DNA of 64,000 nt. It comes from UBA1924 sp963976625 (GTDB lineage: Bacteria > Planctomycetota > Phycisphaerae > Phycisphaerales > UBA1924). The stretch's first letter is position 1, and each line of letters begins with the position of its first letter. Under the pieces are notes generated by a model that did no database searches, was not told where the DNA came from, and saw only the letters and a list, made by a program, of their open reading frames with translations. The position numbers and the translations under genes are program-made. Positions 17,376 to 25,389 of this stretch are shown piece by piece. The DNA lies in NCBI GenBank assembly GCA_963976625.1, contig CAXBLA010000009.1, forward strand, positions 1 through 64,000. Direction: 5' to 3'.

Positions 17376-18212
17376 ATGACCAACCCCATTTCCAGATCCC
17401 AAGCCAGGAGCCGAACCCTGGGCGCGCAGGCCGCCTGCGTGCTGTTTGTGCTGGCCGCCGCCGGGATCGGCGTCGCGGGGCTCCCGTCGCCGCCATCGCA
17501 GGCCGCCGTCGACCTCACCGCGACCAACACCACGAACACGGGCGGCCTCACGGGCAGCTCGGGGATCAACCAGGGCACCAACGCCCAGTCCCCCAACGGA
17601 CAGGGCGATCTCTTCGCCGCCGCCCAGGTGGACACGATCGGGCTCGCCCAGCGCTTGGCGATGCTCGACAACGCCCCGGTGATCAACACCAAGCCCGTCA
17701 CCCAAACCCCCACCGGCGAAGATCCAGAACCAGAACCCGTGGCCGCCGATGGCTTGATCGCCCGACGCGTGCAGTACATCGGGTACATCAGCAACCCGCC
17801 GACTCAGCACGCCTTCATCCGCATCGACGGCAAGCAGCGCGTCGTGGTCAGCGGCGGGATCGCCAAATCAGCCGACGAATCCTACCCGGACCTGACGATC
17901 AAGAGCATCAGCCCCAAGAGCATCCAGCTCTCGGACGGCGAGACCTCGGTCGCGATCGCGCTGGCGAACCGGATCGGGCAATCGATCACGATGGCCGGCG
18001 GCGAAGAGGTCGAGGTCGCCGCAGAGAAACCCAACGGCTCGCTGCTCACCGAAGAAGATGAGAAGTACCTCGAATCGCTCGATCCGGGGCTGCGTCCATC
18101 AAGCCGACGCCGGCTCGAACGTGAACGACGCGGGCTCCCACCCCGGGAGACCCGACAGCCCCAACGCTCAAACACATTTGACATGGGCGGCAGGCGTCAA
18201 CAGAACGATTAA
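17376..18212 (+). CDS. GspC/PilP-like inner-membrane secretion component
   Basis: 278 aa. One membrane helix (residues about 18-36, ACVLFVLAAAGIGVAGL), a Pro/Thr/Asn-rich linker, then a small beta domain at about 128-200 (ARRVQYIGYISNPPTQHAFIRIDGKQRVVVSGG...LTIKSISPKSIQLSDGETSVAIAL) that matches the homology-region fold of GspC and PilP, which contacts the secretin. The tail is Arg-rich and disordered. Between the K-like and L-like genes this is the expected place. AAAGGA precedes the ATG. Confidence 0.65.
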   Translation: MTNPISRSQARSRTLGAQAACVLFVLAAAGIGVAGLPSPPSQAAVDLTATNTTNTGGLTGSSGINQGTNAQSPNGQGDLFAAAQVDTIGLAQRLAMLDNAPVINTKPVTQTPTGEDPEPEPVAADGLIARRVQYIGYISNPPTQHAFIRIDGKQRVVVSGGIAKSADESYPDLTIKSISPKSIQLSDGETSVAIALANRIGQSITMAGGEEVEVAAEKPNGSLLTEEDEKYLESLDPGLRPSSRRRLERERRGLPPRETRQPQRSNTFDMGGRRQQND

Positions 18213-18283
18213 CGCATCAAGACCAAGAACAAACCAGCAGCCGGGCATGTTCGCCCAAGTATGAAACAGAAGGCGGGACCACT

Positions 18284-19858
18284 TTGAGTGATCGTGTGTG
18301 CTATATCCGAAGATCAGACCGTGGAGCCGCCCTGCAGGGCGTTCGGCTCATCGGCGCGCACACCGACGACGCATGGCACGCGGGCAACAACCTGGGCCCG
18401 ACGATGGTCAGCGACTCGATCCGCCAGAGCGCCCGCTGGATCAAAGACCGGATCCAGTCCCGCGAGCTGGCGATGATCTGCCTGGACCCCGACGGCGCGG
18501 TCTGCTCGTGGGTCAAGCCCGAAGACGCCGACGCGAACATGCTCGAGACCGCCATCGAGGGCGCGGACTCGGGCGTCGATCACGACTTGCTCGACCCTGA
18601 GGCTCACGCCGGCATCAGCGAGCGATTCCCTCAGCTGCCCCTTGAACTCAACTTCGAGCTGCTGCCCGCCGACGAAACATCGACGGGCTCGCGGGCCGTG
18701 GTGATGGCGTGCCCGGATATCCCTGGGCGATTGCTCAAAGACGAGCTCGATGCGATGGGCGTGCGGGTGGGGCGCTTTACGACCATCTGGCACGCGGGGG
18801 CCGCGGTCTGGGACCCTGGGGCGGACAATGCTTCGCAGGCGGCCCAGCGGATCGTGTCTTCGGATACACCGATCACCGCGTGCGTGCTGATCGACAGTAA
18901 TGACGGTCGCCTGATCTGGACCTGGTCGCGCGAGGGACGCCTGATCACCGGGGGGACCATCCGCATCCAACGCACTGGCGCTGGTTCGGAGCCGGGCTCA
19001 GGTTCGTTGATCCGCAATCAGGACATCGCCCGCCTTGGCGCTGACTGGCTCGCGTGGTCCTCGCAGCTGGGCGTTTCGCCCTCGCGGATCGTGCTCGTCG
19101 GGAACCCGACACAGATCAAGGGCGAAGCCACCAACGGCGAAGGGTCCGAGCAATCCCCCCCGATGCGCGGCATGAGCCCCGGGCAGATCGGCATGGCGCT
19201 CTCCAAAGCCTGGCCGGGCGCGACAATCGATTTTATCGAACACGACGACCCGATTGGAGAAACACTCAACAAAATCGCGACCGGGCAACGCGGGCAATCG
19301 CTCGAATCGCTCATCGGGCTCTCCGGGCGCCCCGTCAAGGCCCACCGCTCGATGTACCGCTGGGCCGGCGTCGCGCTGCTGGCGATCGCGGCGACCGTCG
19401 TGCTCTTGGCGATGGAACTGAAATCGCAAGCGACGGACATCAAGAACCAGACCAAGCAGCTCGAGAATCAGCGTATGGAGCTGATCAACGGGTACGATTC
19501 CCAGCTCGTGCTCTCGATGGCCCCGGAGATGGACCTTGATGCCAAGCTCGCCCAGCTCCGCGGCAGCCAGAAGCCCATCGAGGTCGCCCGCACCAAACCC
19601 ATCCTCGAAGAGCTCGAGACACTCTCGCATGTGTTCGGGATCCCGGGGATCGAGGTCAGCTCGATCAAGCTTACTTCCGTGAGCGTGACGATCATCGTCA
19701 AGGTTGACGAGATCACCGAGGCTGAGCAGATCAACCAGAGCCTCTCCCTAATCAACGGCTCAAACCTGAGCTGGAACACCATGAGCCCGCGGACCCGAGG
19801 CGAGAAGATCGAGGCGACCTTCTTCGCCCGATGGCAACTGGCGGAGGGTGACTCATGA
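18284..19858 (+). CDS. GspL/PilM-PilN-like assembly protein
   Basis: 524 aa, start codon TTG at 18284 (no in-frame ATG nearby fits). The cytoplasmic N-terminal two thirds resembles an actin-like PilM/GspL domain (SIRQSARWIKDRIQSRELAMICLDPDG, LKDELDAMGVRVGRFTTIWHAGAAV, ACVLIDSNDGRLIWTWSREG). A single membrane helix follows (WAGVALLAIAATVVLLAM, about 363-380), then a coiled-coil linker and a small periplasmic PilN-like ferredoxin fold (GIPGIEVSSIKLTSVSVTIIVKV). It is expected to bridge the cytoplasmic ATPase to periplasmic partners. Stop overlaps the next start by four bases. Confidence 0.7.
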   Translation: MSDRVCYIRRSDRGAALQGVRLIGAHTDDAWHAGNNLGPTMVSDSIRQSARWIKDRIQSRELAMICLDPDGAVCSWVKPEDADANMLETAIEGADSGVDHDLLDPEAHAGISERFPQLPLELNFELLPADETSTGSRAVVMACPDIPGRLLKDELDAMGVRVGRFTTIWHAGAAVWDPGADNASQAAQRIVSSDTPITACVLIDSNDGRLIWTWSREGRLITGGTIRIQRTGAGSEPGSGSLIRNQDIARLGADWLAWSSQLGVSPSRIVLVGNPTQIKGEATNGEGSEQSPPMRGMSPGQIGMALSKAWPGATIDFIEHDDPIGETLNKIATGQRGQSLESLIGLSGRPVKAHRSMYRWAGVALLAIAATVVLLAMELKSQATDIKNQTKQLENQRMELINGYDSQLVLSMAPEMDLDAKLAQLRGSQKPIEVARTKPILEELETLSHVFGIPGIEVSSIKLTSVSVTIIVKVDEITEAEQINQSLSLINGSNLSWNTMSPRTRGEKIEATFFARWQLAEGDS

Positions 19859-20442
19859 ACGCGAGCGAAACCATATCTCCCGGCGAACGCCAGCCGCTGA
19901 GCAAGGACGATCGCTACGAGCTGGCGGCCCTGGCCCAGAACCAGCAGCGCCTCAACTCGCCCCGTCACCTGATCATGCTCGGGATCGTGCTTGTGGCGAT
20001 TGCGCTGGTCGTGCTGCTCATCTCATGGCGCAGCAAGGCCGGCGCACTCAAGGACAACGCCGATCTCGCATTCAAGCTCAAGAACATCTCGACGCTCATC
20101 ACCGACATCAGGGTGCTTGAAGCCGCCCAGCAGGACAATCAGCAGGACGATCTGTTCAAGCCCATCCCCGACCTGCGATCTCGGCTCAAGGGATACGGCA
20201 CCCAATCGGGCGTGCCCAGCCTCCCGTCCGTGCCCGCCCAGGCGATCCAGCCCATGGGCGACGCCCAGCTGATCAGCTACACCTACACCGTGATCGATCC
20301 GTCGATCGAAAACATGCTCGACTGGATCACGCTGTCCACCGAGCAGGTCCCGGGGCTCTTTGTCAACGAGCTCGAGCTCAAGCCCGGCAAGCAGGACTGG
20401 ACCATGACGGTCAAGCTCTCACGATACCAACGCAAGGAATAG
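19855..20442 (+). CDS. GspM/PilO-like inner-membrane secretion component
   Basis: 195 aa bitopic protein: cytoplasmic N-terminus of about 38 residues, one membrane helix (LIMLGIVLVAIALVVLLISW), a coiled-coil segment (ALKDNADLAFKLKNISTLITDIRVLEAAQQ) and a small C-terminal alpha/beta domain (SYTYTVIDPSIENMLDWITLSTEQVPGLFVNELELKPG) like the PilO/GspM ferredoxin fold, which pairs with the PilN/GspL domain of the preceding protein. Order and four-base overlap support the pairing. Sequence-level similarity is weak, so the family call rests on topology and context. Confidence 0.65.
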   Translation: MNASETISPGERQPLSKDDRYELAALAQNQQRLNSPRHLIMLGIVLVAIALVVLLISWRSKAGALKDNADLAFKLKNISTLITDIRVLEAAQQDNQQDDLFKPIPDLRSRLKGYGTQSGVPSLPSVPAQAIQPMGDAQLISYTYTVIDPSIENMLDWITLSTEQVPGLFVNELELKPGKQDWTMTVKLSRYQRKE

Positions 20443-20451
20443 GAAGACCAC

Positions 20452-21105
20452 ATGATCCAGATTATCCAGATCATCCAGAACCCAGCATCACTCCGAGGCA
20501 CTGCCGCTTGCTTGATCACGGGGCTGCTCTTGGCCACCGGGTGCGCCAGCTCTTCGTCGGGCACGCGATCCGGGGCCGACGCGCTCAGCGAGATCGACCC
20601 GGTGATCGCCGAGATGAACCGCAAGCGGGCCAAGGCCCTCGAGCACTACGCCAAGGCCTCGCAGCTCTACACCGAGGGCAAGTACGACGAAGCGCTGAGC
20701 GAATACCGCACGACGCTCGAGCTCGATGACCAGCTCTACGCTGCCTGGAACAACATGGGTCAGCTGCTGCTCAACCAGGGCAACTACGCCGACGCCGTGT
20801 CGGCGTATCAGATCGCGTCGGGGCTCGAGCCCTCCGATCCACGCCCCGAGTACAACATCGGGCACGCGTATCAGAAAGTCGGCTGGGCACAGGACGCCTT
20901 CAAGCACTTCAAGAGCGCCCTCGAGCGTGACCCCAACTACCTCCCCGCGCTCCACGGCGTGATCCGCAGCGCTGACATGCTGGGCATCGCCGACGCGTCG
21001 ATCATGAAGTACATCCGCACCGCACAGCTCCGCGAGACCAACGACCAGTGGAGAACCTACCTCTCGACGCAGCAGTACCGCGTGCAAGCGATCCTCGACG
21101 ATTGA
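20452..21105 (+). CDS. TPR-repeat lipoprotein, PilF/pilotin-like
   Basis: 217 aa. Signal peptide with lipobox ATGC (Cys near residue 27), then at least three tetratricopeptide repeats: YAKASQLYTEGKYDEALSEYRTTLELD, YAAWNNMGQLLLNQGNYADAVSAYQIASGLEP and PEYNIGHAYQKVGWAQDAFKHFKSALERD. TPR lipoproteins of the PilF/PilW type help secretins assemble in the outer membrane; this last gene of the operon is a candidate for that job. It begins nine bases after the GspM-like gene and is followed by a terminator. Confidence 0.8.
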   Translation: MIQIIQIIQNPASLRGTAACLITGLLLATGCASSSSGTRSGADALSEIDPVIAEMNRKRAKALEHYAKASQLYTEGKYDEALSEYRTTLELDDQLYAAWNNMGQLLLNQGNYADAVSAYQIASGLEPSDPRPEYNIGHAYQKVGWAQDAFKHFKSALERDPNYLPALHGVIRSADMLGIADASIMKYIRTAQLRETNDQWRTYLSTQQYRVQAILDD

Positions 21106-21126
21106 CGATCAGCTCTATCAAAGAGT

Positions 21127-21160
21127 AAAGGCCGCCCATCTGATGACGGGCGGCCTTTAT
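21127..21160. terminator. Bidirectional terminator between the secretion operon and phoH
   Basis: Arms AAAGGCCGCCC (21127-21137) and GGGCGGCCTTT (21148-21158) form an 11-bp stem with a ten-base loop. A/T runs flank both sides, so it can serve both converging genes. Confidence 0.85.
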
Positions 21161-21181
21161 TGTTGTGGTGTCCCTGTATCG

Positions 21182-22639
21182 TTAGAGCCGTTCGGCCGCG
21201 AGGCTCGCCAGCGTGCTCCGCTCGGATTTCTGGAGCGTCACATGCCCCACGATGCCCAAGCCGCGCATCCGCTCGACGGCGTACGACAAGCCGTTGGACG
21301 ATGAGTCGAGGTACGGATGGTCGATCTGCCCGATGTCACCGGTCAGGATCAGCTTCGTGCCCTCGCCGATACGCGAGATGATGGTCTTGACCTCGTGGGG
21401 TGTCAGGTTCTGGGCCTCGTCGACGATCATGAACTGGTGCGGGATCGATCGGCCACGGATATAGGTCAGTGGCTCGAGCACCAATCGCCCGTCGGCGAGG
21501 AGCTTGTCGATGCGCTGCTCGCTCGACTTGCTCTCGGCGTTCTGGTTCGGTGCACCCCGGGTAGACATCAGGTACGACAGGTTATCGAAGATCGGCTGCA
21601 TCCACGCGCCGAGCTTCTCGTCTTTGTCGCCCGGCAGGTACCCGATATCACGCCCCATGGGCATGATCGGGCGCGCGACGAGCAGCTTTTCGAATCGTTC
21701 TTCTTGGAAGACCTTGGTCATGCCCGCGGCCAAGGCCAAGAGCGTTTTGCCCGTGCCCGCGCTGCCCAAGAGCGTAATGAGCTTGATGTCGTCGTCGAGC
21801 AGCAGATCGAGGGCGAGGGTCTGCTGGACATTACGGGCGACGATGCCGAAGGTTGGTTTTTTCTGCTGGGCGACAGGGATCAGGTGCTCGGTATCGGCCA
21901 AGCGTCTGGCCAATCCGGAGTGCCCCTCGTCCTGCACATCGCTCAGGATCACGAACTGGTTGGGCGTAAGCTCGCGGGTGTACGGGTCGCCGCCCTCGGG
22001 GGTGACCTCGAGGTACGACGCGAGCTCTTCAACCTCGAGCATGCGATCGCGGTAGAGCGTGTCGATGATGTCGGTGGATGTTTCGAGCTCCAAGAATCCG
22101 GTGTAGAGCCGATCGCCATCGACCTGCTGGTTCAGAAAATCTTCTGAACGGATGCCCAGCGAGTCGGCCTTGATCCGGGCGGCCAGGTCCTTGGTGACGA
22201 AGATCGCCCGCTTGCCCGATTGCATCAGGGCCCACGCGACGGCGATGATGCGGTTGTCGGGCTGCTCGGACGCAATAATCGGCGGGCGGTCATGGTCGTC
22301 GATATCGATCGAGAGTGTGCCCGATGCCCCCCCGCTCTGGGCCCCCATCTTAGAGAGATCGACCCCGGTGGTCAGCTTGCCGTGCTTGCGGAGCCGATCG
22401 AGGAACCGGATCGACGAACGGGCGGCCCGCCCGACATCGTCCTCGCGGCGCTTCATCGCGTCGAGCTCTTCGATCACCGGGTACGGGATGACGACATGGT
22501 TGTCCTGAAAGACGAAGAGCGCGTTGGAGTTATGCAGCAGAACATTGGTGTCGAGCACATAGTACTTGGCGTTTGCGTTGGTTGGTGCTGTATCAGCCGC
22601 GTCCTGATCTTGAGCGTCCTGCTTGGGCGAAGATGTCAT
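21182..22639 (-). CDS. phoH: PIN domain - PhoH ATPase (PhoH2-type)
   Basis: 485 aa. The N-terminal PIN ribonuclease domain (residues about 25-160) has YYVLDTNVLLHN, VIEELDAMKRRED and PDNRIIAVAW, with the usual acidic residues. The C-terminal PhoH ATPase has Walker A GSAGTGKT (about 285), ARPIMPMGRDIGYLPGD, and Walker B FMIVDEAQNLTPHEVKTIISRIGEGTKLILTGD. PIN-PhoH proteins unwind and cut RNA in an ATP-dependent manner in the systems studied. No VapB-like antitoxin is adjacent. Converges with the secretion operon at the terminator. Confidence 0.92.
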   Translation of the reverse strand: MTSSPKQDAQDQDAADTAPTNANAKYYVLDTNVLLHNSNALFVFQDNHVVIPYPVIEELDAMKRREDDVGRAARSSIRFLDRLRKHGKLTTGVDLSKMGAQSGGASGTLSIDIDDHDRPPIIASEQPDNRIIAVAWALMQSGKRAIFVTKDLAARIKADSLGIRSEDFLNQQVDGDRLYTGFLELETSTDIIDTLYRDRMLEVEELASYLEVTPEGGDPYTRELTPNQFVILSDVQDEGHSGLARRLADTEHLIPVAQQKKPTFGIVARNVQQTLALDLLLDDDIKLITLLGSAGTGKTLLALAAGMTKVFQEERFEKLLVARPIMPMGRDIGYLPGDKDEKLGAWMQPIFDNLSYLMSTRGAPNQNAESKSSEQRIDKLLADGRLVLEPLTYIRGRSIPHQFMIVDEAQNLTPHEVKTIISRIGEGTKLILTGDIGQIDHPYLDSSSNGLSYAVERMRGLGIVGHVTLQKSERSTLASLAAERL

Positions 22640-22714
22640 ATCGGGGGATCCCTCCTAAGGGTATTTCACCTGAGTATATCGGCGATTTCCCCGGGCCGTG
22701 GTGAGAAACACGGG

Positions 22715-23257
22715 TTAAACGAAGGCCGCGAGCACGAAAAACGACCCTGCGACGATGGTGAGTCCGAGCTTGACAAAGATCGACACCGCGCGTCCAGCCG
22801 CGGCCCCGCCGCCGGATTTGAACGAATCGCCCCAGGTCTGATTCACGATCCCGCGCTCGACCATCAAGGCCCCCGCTCCAGCACCGAGTATCCCGCCCAG
22901 GATCGGCCCGATGACCCAGCCGACGACGGGAATGACCGAGAGGAAGATCCCCCCGAGGATCGCGCCGATGATGGTGCCGACGATCGCGCCCAATGCCCCG
23001 CGTTTGGAGCCTCCGAACTTCTTCGATCCCGCGGCCGACGCGAAGAGATCGATGGCCTCGGAGATAATCCCCAAGATCACCAGCGTGAGCACGGCCTTCC
23101 ACGAGATTACCCCGGGCTGCCACCACATGCACAAAGCCGCGACGATCGTCATCAGCCAGATGCCGGGCAATGCCAAAATCACGCAGACCACCGCCGCGAG
23201 CCCCGAGAGGGTCGCGATCGACGCGATGACCCATGCTTCCCAGATGGGCCAGCTCAT
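22715..23257 (-). CDS. DUF456 family membrane protein
   Basis: 180 aa, very hydrophobic. Membrane helices at about 8-30, 35-50, 55-75 and 160-180 flank a glycine-rich segment (GSKRGALGAIVGTIIGAILGGIFLSVIPVVGWVIGPILGGILGAGAGALM), the hallmark of DUF456. Function unknown in the family. Lies between the PIN-PhoH gene and a second membrane protein on the same strand, with nine bases to the upstream gene, so likely one transcript. Confidence 0.85.
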   Translation of the reverse strand: MSWPIWEAWVIASIATLSGLAAVVCVILALPGIWLMTIVAALCMWWQPGVISWKAVLTLVILGIISEAIDLFASAAGSKKFGGSKRGALGAIVGTIIGAILGGIFLSVIPVVGWVIGPILGGILGAGAGALMVERGIVNQTWGDSFKSGGGAAAGRAVSIFVKLGLTIVAGSFFVLAAFV

Positions 23258-23266
23258 GAGGTTGCC

Positions 23267-24139
23267 TCAGGATTCTGTTGTTGTTGAGTCTTCATCGTCA
23301 GCGTGATCATGCTCGTGCTGTTCATCCTGATCTTCTTGGGATCCAAACGCCTTCTCTTCCATCGCTAGGATCCAGTCCTCGACGAACTGGTGCTGGTAGG
23401 TATCCACGGCGATTTCTTGCCCAGCGAGCGTTGCATGATCGGACTTGATCTTGAGGAACACGATGAACTTGTCCCACTTGCGCTTATCGACCTCTTCAAG
23501 GTCTTCGGGGGTGATCGACTGCCCGCCGGGGATGGTCAGTGTCATCGAGTCGGCGACCCAGCTGTACTTCTTGGCCCGCACACGGAGCATATGGATCGCC
23601 ATGACTAGCGCGATCGCCCAGCACACGCCCATGATCAGCCACTGAACAATCAGATCGAACGCGTGCAAGGGCTTGGGCACCGAGCTCGTCTGCCAGTCTG
23701 CCTCGAGCTGGCTCAGCTCTTCCTGCGGCGACTCGAACACGGTGTGCTCTTCGGTGAGATGCCCGACGACTTGGAGCGCTTCGAGCCAAACCAGCCGGGA
23801 AGCCATCATCGACGCACGCAGCGGGCGGCTGCTCTGCGAGCTGGGATCACGCAGACGCGTGAGTTCCTCGCCCGGGTTGGTCACCGACGACTGATAGCGG
23901 AACACGCCCGGCTCCTCGGCGTTGGCCAGCTTGGCCTGCTCGAGGTACTGCCACTTGGCCCATTCCGCGTAGCGCACACCACGCGCCGGATACGCGATCG
24001 CGGCATCGTAATACCCATAGATCCCGACGCCGAAGACAATGATCATGATCACCGAGAGCTTGACGGTCCAGCGCTTGTTGAGCGGGGCCTTTGGGCAATC
24101 GGTCGCGACGGCTTCTCTGTCAATACTCTGGTCGGCCAT
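23267..24139 (-). CDS. Membrane protein of unknown function, two helices
   Basis: 290 aa. One helix at about 26-45 (LSVIMIIVFGVGIYGYYDAAI) and one at about 165-185 (LIVQWLIMGVCWAIALVMAI) leave a periplasmic region of about 120 residues between them. A C-terminal cytoplasmic domain (SWVADSMTLTIPGGQSITPEDLEEVDKRKWDKFIVFLKI) resembles a small PH-like beta structure. The tail is rich in His, Asp and Glu. No known family recognised. First gene of a short unit with the DUF456 gene. Confidence 0.7.
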   Translation of the reverse strand: MADQSIDREAVATDCPKAPLNKRWTVKLSVIMIIVFGVGIYGYYDAAIAYPARGVRYAEWAKWQYLEQAKLANAEEPGVFRYQSSVTNPGEELTRLRDPSSQSSRPLRASMMASRLVWLEALQVVGHLTEEHTVFESPQEELSQLEADWQTSSVPKPLHAFDLIVQWLIMGVCWAIALVMAIHMLRVRAKKYSWVADSMTLTIPGGQSITPEDLEEVDKRKWDKFIVFLKIKSDHATLAGQEIAVDTYQHQFVEDWILAMEEKAFGSQEDQDEQHEHDHADDEDSTTTES

Positions 24140-24213
24140 AATGGATGGTCACTCCGGATGCGAAAAATGGATCTGGGCGAGGGTTTCGGGGTGTCGATCT
24201 CCCCGGCTTACAA

Positions 24214-24229
24214 GAACTTATATGTTCTC
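24214..24229. promoter_or_regulatory. 16-bp palindrome upstream of the membrane-protein gene
   Basis: AGAAC (24214-24218) and GTTCT (24225-24229) flank six A/T bases. It lies 75 bases upstream of the minus-strand start at 24139 and 147 bases before the ffs promoter candidate. It could be a regulator site; there is no further support. Confidence 0.3.
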
Positions 24230-24352
24230 ATAAGAGGATATCGGCTATCAACGCCCAGAACATGGACGAAGCTGGGAGAATTGGGGCTCTGGAGCAGATT
24301 TTCGGAGCCTCTGAGCCGGTCAGCGGTCGGCTCAAACTGTATGGACTCCCCC

Positions 24353-24381
24353 TTGGCGGCGAGCGGATCGCCCCCTACCAT
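24353..24381 (+). promoter_or_regulatory. Candidate promoter of the SRP RNA gene
   Basis: TTGGCG (24353-24358), a 17-base spacer and TACCAT (24376-24381) resemble a sigma-70 promoter. Transcription would begin near 24388, about 50 bases before the base-paired SRP RNA body, implying 5' processing or a longer leader. Confidence 0.4.
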
Positions 24382-24436
24382 TGCCCCTTCGGGTGTTGGC
24401 CCGCAGACACGCTCACCCGCTGAGCATGCCTGCCCG

Positions 24437-24573
24437 CTTGACCCCCTCTTGTCGATGCCCGGGCCCGATGCACGGGTGGCCTGTGAACCTGGTCAGGGCT
24501 TGACCGCAGCAGCCATAAGCAGCCGTCATCCGGTGCCGTTGGTGTCCTGGGCATCGACAACGGGGGGTTGAGA
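24437..24573 (+). ncRNA. ffs: Signal recognition particle RNA (4.5S type)
   Basis: The universally conserved domain IV is present: GGTCAGG (24491-24497), an apical loop of ten bases and AGCAGCC (24508-24514), with the downstream ATAAGCAG also like E. coli 4.5S RNA. The two ends pair over a long stem: CTTGACCCCC (24437-24446) with GGGGGTTGAG (24563-24572), using G-U pairs, and TTGTCGATGCCCGGG (24449-24463) with CCTGGGCATCGACAA (24546-24560). The apical loop (GCTTGACCGC) is not the usual GGAA tetraloop context. It binds Ffh for co-translational targeting. Context supports it, since ffs commonly precedes dnaX. No Alu domain is evident. Ends are approximate. Confidence 0.88.
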
Positions 24574-24591
24574 CAATACAAGAGATTTCGC

Positions 24592-25380
24592 ATGTGTATT
24601 CAACTCTCCGATCGTGATTACTTCCGAGCCTATCGAAATTCACTCGGATTCACCAACCAAGCCAGCACTAAAGAGTTTCTTTCAGGCAAGAATGTCTCTG
24701 CAGGCATTGACTATGAGTACATTGACAGGCTTCTCGCACGACTTAGTGAAATCGTTACTGCAATCAACGGCTCGATGCATGCTTCGTGCCAGCACGAAAA
24801 CATAACGGAATTTTGCTCAACGAACATCACCGATATATACACCGTCGTCAGAGAAACAGGGAACCTCCCTCGGCTCAACAATCAGGGCCGTAGACCCGAG
24901 AATGTTCTCTACTCGTGGTTGCGTGGATATGCCATGACACGATTTCTTCAACCAGTACTTGCTAACTTGTTTAGCATTGATCAAGAAGACATTCACGACT
25001 TTGGTGATGATGATTTTCGAGCCGTCGAAACTTTCCGAAGAACCCCCAAAGCAGATCTACAACTAGTCTATGACGACACAAATATAGTGATCGAAGTCCA
25101 ATCTGGATTTCAGAACATTAATGATATCAAGCAGCACAAAGTGCTTGAGGCTAAGCGAATTTGTCGTGAAGATGGAGTCGTCACCATTTGCATGCACTTC
25201 GATGTGTTTAATGGACAAGTCGCATTTGTCAGGCTTGATGCTATTGACGAAGATAATTTAAACTGGATTACACGCCAGCAAATGGAAGGCCAAACTGTTT
25301 TCAATATCGACCAGGGATATTTTGGATGGCGAGTGATGAATCCACTCCCAGCCATCGACACACTCGACCTCAACCTGTAA
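24592..25380 (+). CDS. Putative type II restriction endonuclease, PD-(D/E)XK-like with an ExQ active site
   Basis: 262 aa from the ATG at 24592 (an in-frame TTG at 24568 overlaps the SRP RNA). I do not recognise the specificity. The likely catalytic site is P-K-A-D155 ... N-I-V-I-E168-V-Q170, an ASP-x12-GLU-x-GLN pattern; BglII uses the same E-x-Q variant of PD-(D/E)XK. Strands around it (DLQLVYDD, NIVIEVQSG) and a following helix with K-H-K-V-L-E-A-K fit the fold. The N-terminal half is helical. It sits nine bases before a C5 cytosine methyltransferase on the same strand. GC is clearly lower than in the neighbours, suggesting transfer. The nuclease role is inferred from context plus motif. 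Confidence 0.65.
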   Translation: MCIQLSDRDYFRAYRNSLGFTNQASTKEFLSGKNVSAGIDYEYIDRLLARLSEIVTAINGSMHASCQHENITEFCSTNITDIYTVVRETGNLPRLNNQGRRPENVLYSWLRGYAMTRFLQPVLANLFSIDQEDIHDFGDDDFRAVETFRRTPKADLQLVYDDTNIVIEVQSGFQNINDIKQHKVLEAKRICREDGVVTICMHFDVFNGQVAFVRLDAIDEDNLNWITRQQMEGQTVFNIDQGYFGWRVMNPLPAIDTLDLNL

Positions 25381-25389
25381 ACTACCACC

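Noticed and set aside
24388..24436. Alu domain of a long (Bacillus-type) SRP RNA
   Set aside because: No recognisable paired Alu loops or UGU(NR) motif; the closed outer stem begins at 24437.
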